DNA of 64,000 nucleotides from Phylloscopus collybita (taxonomy: Eukaryota > Chordata > Aves > Passeriformes > Phylloscopidae). Location: the NCBI GenBank assembly GCA_027886175.1, contig JAJNNQ010000002.1, positions 310,001-374,000 on the forward strand, given 5' to 3'. The position numbers and the translations under genes were made by a program. Shown one piece after another: positions 41,732-53,085 of the stretch. Position 1 is the stretch's first letter, and each line of letters starts with the position of its first letter. The notes beneath the pieces are model-generated. The model made no database searches, had not been told where the DNA came from, and saw only the letters and a program-made list of their open reading frames with translations.

Positions 41732-42245
41732 TGTGGGAAGTGGATTTGTAGAGAATTCTCAAAGCCTGACAGAAGGCTCACATAGGATGCACCTGTGTGC
41801 AAACTCTGAGGTACAGTGTGCTGACTTGGAAATGCCATGGAGCAGGATGGACATTGCTGAGAGAGAAATGGAACTGGAGACAAGTTTCAAATGATGGCCT
41901 TGCAAATAGACCAGATACTTTAGAGAAATAGAACTGTGAAGGGTGCATTTTAGTAGGACCCATGAGGGGTAATTTTAGATGATTGTCTTTAAGGCATTAA
42001 CAGCATTGTGTGGCAAAAGCTGATAGGCCAAGAAACGCTTAAAATGTATTAGAACTAAGAAATAATTTGGCTTCTGATTGTGATGGCGTGAATTGTAACA
42101 CCTGTATTGTCTCACCCTTCACATGAGACTGAAAATGGAATAAAAGTTTTTAAAATACCTCTCAGACACCCCATCTCTGGGTCAGAAAAGGGCATAATCC
42201 GACACATGGGCTCCTCTGGACTTGCTCCAACAGTTCCACGTCCTT
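41732..42245 (+). mobile_element. 3' LTR of an endogenous retrovirus
   Basis: It begins TGTGGGAAG directly after the polypurine tract. It contains an AATAAA signal at 42139-42144 followed by a U5-like stretch (CCCATCTCTGGGTCAGAAAA). The 3' boundary is estimated. I recognise this as a widespread avian ERV LTR type. No 5' LTR is present in the window, so only the 3' end of the provirus survives. Confidence 0.78.
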
Positions 42246-44290
42246 TTCCTGTCGCAGGCACCAGAACTGCCCACAGCATTCCAGGATTTGGCTGGTCAGG
42301 GACAGAGGGGATTTCACAGAGAACCCAGTGTGTCCTCTGTTTTAGCAGTGCCCTGTGTGATTCCTGTGATTCCTGTGGGTCACCAGGCCTCACTCCTGGC
42401 CCTTCCGAGAAAAAGGGATAAGCAGAAGGGATACAATGTGCTGGAAAAAGAAGGAGAAGGCTTCCCCTCTGGGCTGTCCCGTTTGAGGAATGATGCTTCT
42501 GTCCAGGGATATTCACTAGGAGGGGCCCAAGATCGCAATCCAATAAATTTTAATAAATTGCACACTGAGGCCTGAAAGAACTCGCCCTCAGGCAGGGTTA
42601 TAAAACAAAGCCTACGCACACACACACACACATAGAAGCTCCATTTCTCATTTTCCAGGATAAGGAGTCAGCCATGGAGCCCTTTCTCCAGCCGCCGTGG
42701 TTCCAGGGGGAAGAGCCAAGAAGGCCTGGAAAGCAGATTTATCTCGTGTTACTGACGCTGGCTCGGCCTGGCTGCAGGAAGCTTGCTGGTCCCCCACCAG
42801 CACAAGGGATGACTGCAGGAATGTGGCCTCCCTGTGTGCTGCTCCCACTGTTTTCCGAAGCTGCTGGCAGCGGGGAAACTGAGGGAAAGGCCTTCCAGTG
42901 CCGTGGTGGTCGCTGCTTCAGCTCAGATCAGGTGCGGCCTGGCTGTGGAAACGCTGCACCAGCCTGTCCAGCTCCTCTGGATCTGCTCACAATTCCTTAC
43001 AAATAATTTTGGAGCTCTGGACAGGTCATTTTGGGCTCTCCAGGCCACTCGCAGAGGTCTGGAGAGGTGAGATGTCCTTTTACAAAGCTTATCACCTACC
43101 TGGTTTGATGATGGGTATCCACGTGGCTGTGGAACACAGAGCAAAACACCTGGGCCGGTCCCATTCATCCATGGATCTCTTTTCAGGAATTGCTTTAATT
43201 TGATGAAATAAAAAAAAGGCAAAAAAATCTGAATTTTGAATGAGTTTTGGCTTTTGAGAAGCACAATCTGTTGTTCAGAGCAGACAAAGCTGCTCCTAGT
43301 TAAAAGTGGAAATGTTTTCCTGCAAGTGTCTTCTCTGAAGCCTCTCATTTGATTTTAATTCTGAACAGAAACAAAAACAAGTCCAGGGGCTGTTGTGGGT
43401 CTGCTCATGTGAGAATCGATGACAATGAGGTGCTGGAATTCAGCATAAAACGAGGGTAGGGTGAAGTGGATTGGCTCCAAACAAAATCCATTAGCACTGT
43501 AACCTGTTTGGGACTGTGGCCAGCAGGATTCTGCATGGAATTCTCCAAGAAAACCCGAAGCACAGAGGGATCACAGTCCGTGGGCTTCTGACAAGAAATA
43601 GCTTTGGGGGAAATCCTAAAATGCACTTGATTTAATATAATGCTGGCTCTGTCCCATTTGGAACAGGGGAAAAATCCCAAGTACGTGGGTGATTGCTCCA
43701 TGTGCTGCTCAAAGCCCTGGTACTCAGGGATACTCTGGAAAAAGGCAGAGATTGATCAAAAACCAAACAGGCAGAGCCAAACAATCCTTGCTAAGAGACA
43801 GGAGGAAAGGAAAAAATCAGAATTATTTTTGCTGGCAAGAGACTGAATCAGTCCTGAGTGATGGAACAGATGAAGCTGGGTTTCCTAGAGCACAAGATCT
43901 CTCTCAAGGTTAATTTCTGGTGTGTCTACTGAAGTTTGGAATCAAGGAGATCTGAAATTAGGGATTTTGTATAACCTCCTGCCTCTGTGCATCCCCAAGT
44001 GCTTGATAAGGGCAAATCCAAATTCTGTTGGGGTGCAAGACTCACAGATTATCTTTCCCAACCTCACTTTTCCTTCATAAATGTAGGAAGCTGGAAGTTA
44101 AACTGTTAAACTTGACAGTAGCTGAACTGTCAAGTTTAACTGAAGGACTCAAAAATATTGCAGGAAAAAGAAGAATTCATAATCATTGCAGACTGCATGG
44201 ACATGGCACAATCCGTACAAATTCCTCAAGATTCCCCGGGTAACATTCCTGTAATTATGTCTGTAATTTCATACATACAACTTTAAGCCA
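42246..44290. other. Unique sequence, no gene seen
   Basis: About 2 kb. It includes a short (CA)n at about 42616-42632 and a perfect hairpin at 44105-44140. Frames up to 141 codons have no recognisable motif. Confidence 0.5.
44105..44140. repeat. Perfect 15-bp inverted repeat with 6-nt loop
   Basis: Left arm GTTAAACTTGACAGT (44105-44119), loop AGCTGA, right arm ACTGTCAAGTTTAAC (44126-44140). Fully complementary. Confidence 0.95.
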
Positions 44291-44770
44291 TCCACTCTTC
44301 CTTGCACACGAAATTTTGTTTCCAGAACTCTTCCTCGCACAGGGGATTTTGATTCCAAAACTCTTTGTTGCACAAGGGAATTTTGTTTCCAAAATTCTTC
44401 ATTGCACAGGGGGTTTTGAGTCCAAATCTCTTCCTTGCACAGGGGATTTTGTTTCCAAAACTCTTCCTTGCACAGGGGATTTTGTTTCCAAAATTCTTCA
44501 TTGCACAGGGAATTTTGATTCCAAAACCCTTCCTTGCACAGGGGATTTTGATTCCACAACTGTTCCTTGCACAGGGAATTTTGATTCCAAAACTCATCCT
44601 TGCAGAGGGAATTTTGATTTCAAAACTCTTCCTTGCACAAGGGGATTTTGATTCCAAATCTCTTCCTTGCACAGGGGATTTTGTTTCCAAAACTCTTCTT
44701 TGCACAGGGGGTTTTGTTTCCAAAGCTCTTGGTTGCACAGGGGATTTTGATTCCAAGACCTTTCCTTGCC
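44291..44770 (+). repeat. 33-bp minisatellite, ~14 units
   Basis: Units built on TTGCACAGGGGATTTTG followed by ATTCCAAAACTCTTCC, spaced 31-35 bp. Most units are 33 bp, that is 11 codons, so frames of 161 (+) and 166 (-) codons stay open. The predicted repeats (for example LPCTGDFVSKT) match nothing I recognise. Confidence 0.95.
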
Positions 44771-47700
44771 CACCTGGCAGCAAGAAGCCAAAACAGCCAC
44801 GACCCGTGAGACTGGAGCAGTCCGTTCCTTCCCCAGCAGATTCCTTCTAGGGATTTTTCTGGCAGTTGTGATTCTACCAGACAACAGCAGGAGTCCTCAG
44901 GCTGAGCGAGCTGACAATTGGCACCGGGGACAATTCCTTCATCCTAAAATTCTTCCAAAATTTACCTGGTGGTGCTACGGTAGCAGCACTCGGGGATCTC
45001 CTGAGGGTTCTTCAGCGCTTCCTCGAGCGAGGCCGGCACTGACAAATCCGACTATAAACCATTCCTGCACTCCATATATCCTCTTAAAGGCAGACACACA
45101 TCATCAAAACCCCTCCAGCCCCTGCAAAGGAGCTTTGGAGCAGGTGGAAGCTCTTCATCTGGAATAACAATCCCAAGGACGAGGCTTTAGCACGGGAATG
45201 TTTTCCAGGAGCGGATTCCCATTTCCTAATGCAGCTTGTTTGACGTGGGATTTGACAGCTGATTTTTGCAGGGCTGCTCCCCCTCAATGAAGCACCTCCG
45301 TGGTCTGAAAAGCTTCTCGGCAGAATTTAAAATCCAGATGTGACTTCAGGTCCTTAGACCCAGACCAGGCTGGGTTATGCTGCTGAGAAACATCTGCACA
45401 AGGAGTTTTGACGAGGAGAACACGCTTCCAGCTCCAGGATTAATGTTTTATCCTGTCTTATCCTGTGCTCTGCCTCTTGCATGTTAATAACCATTTTAAT
45501 GTGCCTTTCTGGTGGAATAACCGGGCCATTAAGGGATGAAAGGATTTGAAGTTATTATCATTAGCCTGGAACTCTGGCAGGAAGGAAAGATGAGAATTTC
45601 TTCGACTGCATTTCGGAAGGGATTGAAATTCAGAGTGTTCCTGGGAGTCGCTTGCCTTGGAGATTCCCTGTCCTGTCTCGATTTTGGTGCTTCCATGCAG
45701 GAGCAAATATTCCTTAGACCTCACATAAGGCAGTTATGGGATAAACAGAGGCTGGCACTGAGGGCCAGGCTGAAGCCACATCCAGAATATTCCCCAGAAG
45801 ATCTCAAACAGCACTTTAAGCTGGTGGTGGAGTAGTCTCAGTTTGGTGACCTTGAGGTTTGACTCCAGGGCATAAATGTGCAAGGGCAGTCCAGCAAATT
45901 CAAGGATCCCTCCCACGGTTTTGCACGTCTGTCTAATTGTTTGGGAAAATTTTTCCATCAATATTTCCCCGCACCGGTAAAATTTGCAGCTGTGTTAAAG
46001 TAATTCCCGCTTGAATGAAGACACAGGAAAACAAATTGCATCAAAATATTTGGGAATGATGTGTTTGTCTGTTCACAAGCCATTCCCGTTTTCTTCTGCA
46101 GGTGTGCTGAGGTAGCAGAATTTAGGGAAGACTCCAGAGCTGGTGGAGTTCAGGAGCAAGAAAAAGGCAGTGGAATTCTCTGTGCTGGTGCTCCACCACT
46201 TCTGCTTTATGGATCTCTCCAGGTTTCCACATGGACCAGACCTCCCTCACCTGCTGGTGAACCTAAAAATATTTTTGAGGCTTTTGCTGTTGGTTCCTTG
46301 GCTTTTTCCAGATCAGAACCCATCACAGGTTGACCACCCCAGCTTTGGAAAGGCTGAAAGAGCCTTCTTGACTTTGACCCAAAGCTTTTTGACCTCAGCC
46401 TCTGACTGGGTGAGGGCTTTGGATCAGCCCTCGACAGTTCTGTAGCTGCCATCGTCCCACATCCCAGCTCTCCCTCCTCTCTCCTCTTCGTTGTTCCCCC
46501 TTTCCACCCTGCCAGATGTTTTCCAGGATCTTGCCTCACTGGGAGCCAGAGCCAGGCTCTGCAGGTCCTGCACTGATTAATTCCAGTGGGAGTGGCACCA
46601 GGGGAGGAGGAAGCCCCTTCCTGCTCCCGCTCTCGCTTCCCCTGGGTCACCAACCCCATAAATAACAAAGGGGGGGAAGAAACCAAACAAACCCTAAAGC
46701 AGGAAGAGAGAGAGAGAGGCTCAGTTTTATCCATAGCAGCTTCCAGATTGTCTCAACGAACCTCCATGGGAATGAAACAAAGGATGTGCTGGTTTGAGGG
46801 TGGGCATCCCCTTTGGGCACCTCATTACTCTTTCTGCTCATTAATCCCCTAATTAGAGCTTATTTCGCCGTGATTTTTCCTCTCAGCTCCTCCTGCTCTG
46901 CTTCTGGGTGGGATTCCTTTGCCTGATCCCAAGGATCCGAGCTCCAGCAGAGCAAGACCTCCTCCACATCTTCTGGGACCATTAAATGTGCTGTAAAACA
47001 ATGCTGGATACACCAATAAAGCCATGGATACATTACTCAAGCCATGCATTTATTACTCAGGCTATTACAATAACTTTCCACCAGCATTTTATATCTTATT
47101 TCTTATCCACCTCCCCTCCACCCAAGACTGAGCAGTTTTCTTGAAGGGAATTTTTTTAAATCAAATTAAATCCTCTATTTCAGCAAAATAACTCCATTTT
47201 TTTTTTCAAATTCTTCCTTGTTTTTTCACTTCAGTTTTCCTCACAGACATATTCTTCTAAGCACCACTTGCCTCTGGCTGGTCACTTGAAGGAGAACCTG
47301 GAAAAAATGAAAAATAAAAGTTTGATCTTCGAAAAAAGTTGATGCTTTTTTTATTGAAGCATCCGACTTATTTTATCCCAAAAGATTTGAGTTTTGTTTG
47401 CACATTTTTTAGGGTTTTAACAGGGGAATCCCCACGTATCTGATCCAGTGGACTGGATTTATTTTTCCTGCAGGAGAACCATGAGCTGCCTTTCCTTTTG
47501 TTACAGATCCAACATTTTCACCCAGTCTGGGAAAGAAATTAATGGAACCATCAGTCCGTATCTCAGTTTATCTTCCACAATCTCCCAGTGCTTTCCAATA
47601 TTCCGGGACAAGGAATGACCCCAACAGCAGAGTGAGCTTCACCACCCTCTCTCACCCCTGAGTCACATCTGGAACTGGACAAAGCTAAAATACCAAAGGG

Positions 47701-47854
47701 ATACCAAGGGAATTTGGGATGAAATACTGATTTTAAAGTCAGCAGCTCAGAACCAGGCAGTTGGTTCATACTCTGAACCTGACACTCCACAGGACCAAGC
47801 AACTCTTCCACTGAGCCAGGTGCTCCCAGCCCAGGAGGACTTAACCCAGCTCAA
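44771..47854. other. Long unique stretch, no gene seen
   Basis: About 3.1 kb largely free of repeats. Frames such as 45536-45835 (+) and 46207-46734 (-) have no domain I can identify. Like 18.3-22.2 kb, this is a place where small exons or conserved non-coding elements could lie unseen. Confidence 0.5.
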
Positions 47855-48676
47855 CAGACCAGGATTAAATCCCATATCCATACAAACTCAATTCTCTAGA
47901 CCAGGATTAAATCCCATATCCAGTCACAAACTCATTTCTACAGACCAGGAATAAATCCCACTTCCAGTCACAAACTCAATTGTTTAGACCTGGATTAAAT
48001 CCCATATCCAGTCACAAACTCATTTCTCTAAACCTGGATTAAATCCCATATCCAGTCACAAACTCATTTCTACAGACCAGGATTAAATCCCATATCCAGT
48101 CACAAACTCATTTCTCTAAACCTGGATTAAATCCCACATCCAGTCACAAACTCATTTCTCTAAACCTGGATTAAATCCCATATCCAGTCACAAACTCATT
48201 TCTACAGACCAGGATTAAATCCCATATCCAGTCACAAACTCATTTCTACAGACCAAGATTAAATCCCACATCCAGTCACAAACTCAATTCTCTAGACCAG
48301 GATTAAATCCCATATCCAGACACAAACTCATTTCTACAGACCAGGATTAAATCCCATATCCAATCACAAACTCATTTCTACAGGCCAGGATTAAATCCCA
48401 TATCCAGTCACAAACTCATTTCTACAGACCAGGATTAAATCCCATATCCAGACATAAACTCATTTCTACAGACCAGGATTAAATCCCATATCCAGTCACA
48501 AACTCATTTCTACAGACCAGGATTAAATCCCATATCCAGACACAAACTCATTTCTACAGACCAGGAATAAATCCCACTTCCAGTCACAAACTCACTTCTA
48601 CAGACCAGGATTAAATCCCATATCCAGTCACAAATTTATTTCTACAGACCCGGATTAAATCCCATATCCAGTCACT
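47855..48676 (+). repeat. 44-bp minisatellite, ~19 units
   Basis: Units of CAGACCAGGATTAAATCCCA followed by TATCCAGTCACAAACTCATT and TCTA. Lengths are mostly 43-44 bp with variants (ACCTGG, CACTTCC, CAATTCT). It is the longest true minisatellite in the window by unit number above 20 bp. Confidence 0.96.
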
Positions 48677-48837
48677 GTTTATATCTGGTTGAGGCTCAGC
48701 AGGAACTATCATTTAAATTCTGTGATAAAAAATTCCGGGGTTTTTTTTTCACTTAAGAAGGAAGTTAAATAAATTTCTGTAAGTTATTTTTAGCGGATGA
48801 AAATGAATTAAGTCAGGGTTTGGAAAAGCTTTGAAAT
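48677..48837. other. Unique sequence
   Basis: Short AT-rich spacer between the 44-bp minisatellite and a reverse CR1. Confidence 0.5.
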
Positions 48838-49015
48838 AATCCTGGAATCATGGAATGGGTTTGGTTGGAAGGGATTTTATGGATCATCCTGTTCCACCCC
48901 TGCCATGGCCAGGGACAGCTCCCACTATCCCAGGTTGCTCCAAGACCTGTCCAACCTGGCCTTGGGCACTTCCAGGGATCCAGAAGCAGCCACAGCTTCT
49001 CTGGACAACCTTTTA
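48838..49015 (-). mobile_element. CR1 retroposon 3' fragment
   Basis: Reverse CR1: TGGAATCATGGAATGGGTTT, a CCCCTGCCATGGCCAGGGAC core and CCAGGGATCCAGAAGCAGCC. Confidence 0.92.
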
Positions 49016-49281
49016 AAAAACACATTTAAACCCTTTATAGAACAGATTTAACATTTTCTCTCTTTTTAAAATTTTGGTTTTTTCCCTCTTTTATTACAAG
49101 AGGGTAAAAAAAACTTACAATAAATTTTAAAATACCTCCAACTTCACACCGAAAGAATTTATTGGTTTTACTTCCATATATTTAAAAATCCGAGAGAAAT
49201 TAATTTCTTATTCATTTAAATGTTTTAATTTGTGGGAAGCCTGTGTCAGAATATGTCCACTGCTTTCAGCGAGTCTCAGGC

Positions 49282-49460
49282 ACCTTCTCTGAAGAGAATC
49301 TTTCTGTGATTTCCCTGGGTTTTAGCCCAAACCCTATGGATTTCACCCAAAAGCCTATGGATTTCCCCCAAAGTTTATGGGAATCTTATAAAGAACCTAT
49401 GGACTTCTCTGGGCACTGGATCAGAACTTCCACAAATGACAAAAAAAAAAAAAAAAACCA
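49282..49460 (+). repeat. Duplicated block E, copy 1
   Basis: CCTTCTCTGAAGAGAATCTT, ACCCTATGGATTTCACCCAA and GGGCACTGGATCAGAACTTCC are shared in order with 52929-53085. This copy has an extra 20-bp AAGCCTATGGATTTCCCC-type repeat and a longer A-run. Confidence 0.87.
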
Positions 49461-51613
49461 AACCCAACCTTCCAGATGGGAATTTCAGCTCAGGGCTGCC
49501 CGAGTATCCCAGCTGGGAAAACCACTGGAACGTCGCTTGAGGGAAATCAAGTAAGAAAAGAAATTACCGATCCTCAACCCAAATTAAAATTCCCTTTGGA
49601 AAACAACAAACAAACCTCGCCATCTGGGGCTGCCTTGGTTTCCACAGCACTTTTATTGAAAGCAGCCGGGTGCTTTCCCTGCCTTTGACCGGTTTGAGGA
49701 AGGAGAAGATGTTTATTTAAGGTTCCTAATTTGTTTAGAGCCGGTAAATTAAATCCCGGGTTGTGCTTGAGCTCTGAGCTCGTTTGAAGAACTGCTCTGT
49801 TTAAAGGAGCTCTTGACGTGGATCCCTCCGAGTGTGTCCCAAAATGGGAATCATATGCCGGGAGAAAACCAGAGCTTGGCACTTCCCCATGCTGGGATTC
49901 AGGAGCAGGGGGCTGAAAGTCTCCAAACTGAAAGAAAAAATGGGGAGGGTGAAAGAGATTTTGCAGTGCTTTCAAAGAAATTCTTCACTTGGCTGTCAAT
50001 TAGTGCCATAAAAAAAAAAAAATATCACCAATTAGCTGAGACCTGCGTTAATCACGGGGCGTTAATCATTTTTTAGCCACTTGAAGGATCAGAACAGGAA
50101 ACCAACCGTTGATTTTGGGGTAGGAGAGGCCAAGGAAAACCTGTAAAAAGCGGAGAATTGGCCAAAGTCGCTACTGTCACTTCTGTTCCTAGAGAAAAGC
50201 AGGAATAATTCCTTGGCTTCCCCCCCACTGCCCCAGATAGCTACAGGCACAGGGGTCCAGCTGTGGGCGCATTCCGGAAAATTCCCAACATCGCCCCTGC
50301 TCCCTGAGGTGCTTCCATGGCTCAGTCCGTGCTCTGTGGGATTTAGGGTGTGATCCAGGTGCTCTGGTGGGATCCATCCCCCTGGAATTAATCTGGGGAG
50401 CAGAGCAACAATCCTGATGGATCCGCCACTCCATGGTGGATCACCTCGGGCTGGTGGATCCACCAGGATTGAGTCATTCCCTTGGGAAGTGTCGGAACGA
50501 CCCAAATTAAGGTTTGGTTGCCGGGAGAAATGTGGTCCTCCATCAAGAATTCTAATCAGCAGCTGGACGTGCAGAATTCCCAGGGATGGGATAACTCTCC
50601 TACAGGATCCATCTTCCACCTCCGGGGTGGATTCCTCCATCAGCTCCTGCCCTCAACATTCCTTTCTCCACCTGACCAGCCTCATGATTTAGCTGGCCTT
50701 CAAAGTTTTCTTCCTGAAAATTATTATTCCGTGGGGATTTCCAGTACTCCCTGCTTCCCAAGAGAGCAGAAAATTTCCTACAGGGTTTTCTGATGGGAAT
50801 TTTCTGTGCTTTAAATGGCTTTATTTTTTTTTGTGAAGTTCCTCCCTTCCTCATTTGTTTCTCTTTATTCAACTAATTTGAATCAGCCCTAAATTTTCCA
50901 AGATTTTCTAGATTGGATTCCAGTAAACATCCAGGTCTCAGTTACATAAAGGGAAAATTAAGATATCCCAGGAATATGAGTGGGATTTATATCAGATTTT
51001 CCCTGGATGTGGGGGTGGGTTTTGGTGACATCAGGGTCAGTTCTTCATTTTATTGCTTTATTTTGCAGTGAAAGTTTTGAAGGAGATTAATTCCCTTTTA
51101 ACCTCATTTATTCCCTTCCTCTTCTGAGTATTTCTTTGTCATTTGGCCATTAAATTTCAGCAAATTAATTTAGAAAAATTAAAGCCCTGTCTTAGTTCTT
51201 AGAGCTGAACTGAAGAGGATCTGTTTTGTTTTTCCAAAATGCAATAAAGCATTTTTATCAACTCTTTTCCATTTTTTTTTTTTTTTCATTTTTGGTCAAA
51301 TACCATAAAATATCGTATTTATTATAAACCTGTCAGCCTCATCAGAGTTAAATGGCAAATCAATATGAGGATCAATTTGATTTTCTAAGAAGTGACCCCA
51401 AAAACTTGGCAAATATTCTCTCCCAGACCTTGTGTGTCTTCCGTGTTGTTACAGAAGAGATCTTTGCTCCCCCCCATTCCCAATCTCTCCTTAATTCTTT
51501 ATTTCATTATCCCATAATCCAAGACTAAATGAGAAGTCATGGGTTTATTATTTTGGGGAATTTTTTTGCTTGTGCAGTAACTTCCTTGAGCAGCCATCTC
51601 CCTGTTCCCCAAA
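49461..51613. other. Unique sequence, no gene seen
   Basis: About 2.15 kb repeat-poor sequence with short homopolymers (about 50010, 51272-51287). A 183-codon - frame (50089-50640) carries no recognisable domain. Confidence 0.5.
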
Positions 51614-52059
51614 TCCTCTTCTCTTCTCTTCTCTTCTCTTCTCTTCTCTTCTCTTCTCTTCTCTTCTCTTCTCTTCTCTTCTCTTCTCTTCTCTTCTCTT
51701 CTCTTCTCTTCTCTTCTCTTCTCTTCTCTTCTCTTCTCTTCTCTCCCCTCCCCTCCCCTCCCCTCCCCTCCCCTCCCCTCCCCTCCCCTCCCCTCCCCTC
51801 CCCTCCCCTCCCCTCCCCTCCCCCCCTCTCCCCTCCCCTCCCCTCCCCCCCTCTCCCCTCCCCTCCCCTCCTCCTTCTTTTTCTTTTTCTTTTTCTTTTT
51901 CTTTTTCTTTTTCTTTTTCTTTTTCTTTTTCTTTTTCTTTTTCTTTTTCTTTTTCTTTTTCTTTTTCTTTTTCTTTTTTTCTTTTTCTTTTTTCCTTTTT
52001 CTTCTTCTTCTTCTTTTTCTTCTTTTTCTTCTTTTTCTCTTTCTTCTTCTTCTTTCTTC
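51614..52059 (+). repeat. Uninterrupted 446-nt homopyrimidine tract
   Basis: It has three blocks: (CTCTT)n to about 51744, (CCCCT)n to about 51871 with two CCCCCCTCT interruptions, and (TTTTTC)n to about 51983. A mixed CTT/CTTTTT tail follows. No purine occurs on the + strand from 51614 to 52059. Open frames up to 189 codons in all phases are artefacts. Confidence 0.97.
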
Positions 52060-52576
52060 ATTTTTCATGTTGAAACCCAGTGACGTTAAATGACACTGGG
52101 AAGCTGTTTTGGCTTCAAGCCTGGACTCAGAAGCTGTAATTCCTTCCTGGACGAATCCTCTTTCTGGGAGTATTTAATTTCCCTAATTATCATCGATTTA
52201 ATCGCTGTGGAGCCTCCTGCTGCACAACCAACATGAACCTTCTGTGGACTCCGTGTAGTTTCTCCTTGTGGGGACATCCAGGATGGCCAAGGGACGGGAT
52301 CAAATGGGATCAGAGGCCTTTGGATGGGCTTCCAGCATCACTCTGTGCCTTGGTCTTCATGACACGGAGACATTTCAGGCCCACTACCACTGATGCACAT
52401 CTACACCTCCCACAGGGGCTCACAAACCCCCTCTCATTCCTTTCTAAATCCTTCAGAAGGCTGAAATCCCAGTGATTTTTAGGTGCCCCCTCGGAATGGA
52501 AGGGTGGTCTTGAGACCCTGGGTCACCTCCCGGCCCTGTGAGAAGTCTCAGATGCCACCGGGGATCTCAGACCTGG
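52060..52576. other. Unique sequence, no gene seen
   Basis: About 515 bp between the pyrimidine tract and a reverse CR1. No recognised element. Confidence 0.5.
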
Positions 52577-52835
52577 GAATTATGGAATCGTGGAATGGGT
52601 TGGGTTCGAGGAGACCTTAAAGATCACCCAGTCCCAAACCCTGCCATGGGCAGGGACAGCTCCCACGATCCCAGGGTGATCCAAGCCCTGTCCAGCCTGG
52701 CCTTGGACACTTCCAGGGATGTAGGGGCAGCCACAGCTTCTCTGGGGACCCTGGGCCAGGGTCTGCCCACCCTCACAGGGAAGAATTTCTCCCCAGTATC
52801 CCACCTAACCCTGACCTATTCCTGTTTAAACCCAA
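52577..52835 (-). mobile_element. CR1 retroposon 3' fragment
   Basis: Reverse CR1: ATTATGGAATCGTGGAATGG, a CCATGGGCAGGGACAGCTCC core, CCTTGGACACTTCCAGGGAT and CACCCTCACAGGGAAGAA. Confidence 0.93.
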
Positions 52836-52928
52836 ATCCCATGAAATATCAGTGTATGGCTCAGCTGACCCCTCACTAGTGGAGCCAGGAAAGTGATCAG
52901 TCTGATCCATCCATCACTTGATTGAGAT

Positions 52929-53085
52929 CCCTTCTCTGAAGAGAATCTTCCTGTGATTTCCCTGGATTTTCGCTCAAACCCTATGGATTTCACCCAAAGT
53001 TTATTGCAATCTTAGAAAGAACCTATGGACTTTGCTGGGCACTGGATCAGAACTTCCAGAAATGGCAAAAAAAACCACTTCCAGA
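52929..53085 (+). repeat. Duplicated block E, copy 2
   Basis: Direct repeat of 49282-49460 about 3.65 kb away, shortened by one internal 20-bp repeat. Confidence 0.87.

Noticed and set aside
51499..52083. Frames up to 189 codons (Arg/Glu/Lys or Leu/Phe/Ser/Pro)
   Set aside because: Products of the homopyrimidine tract.
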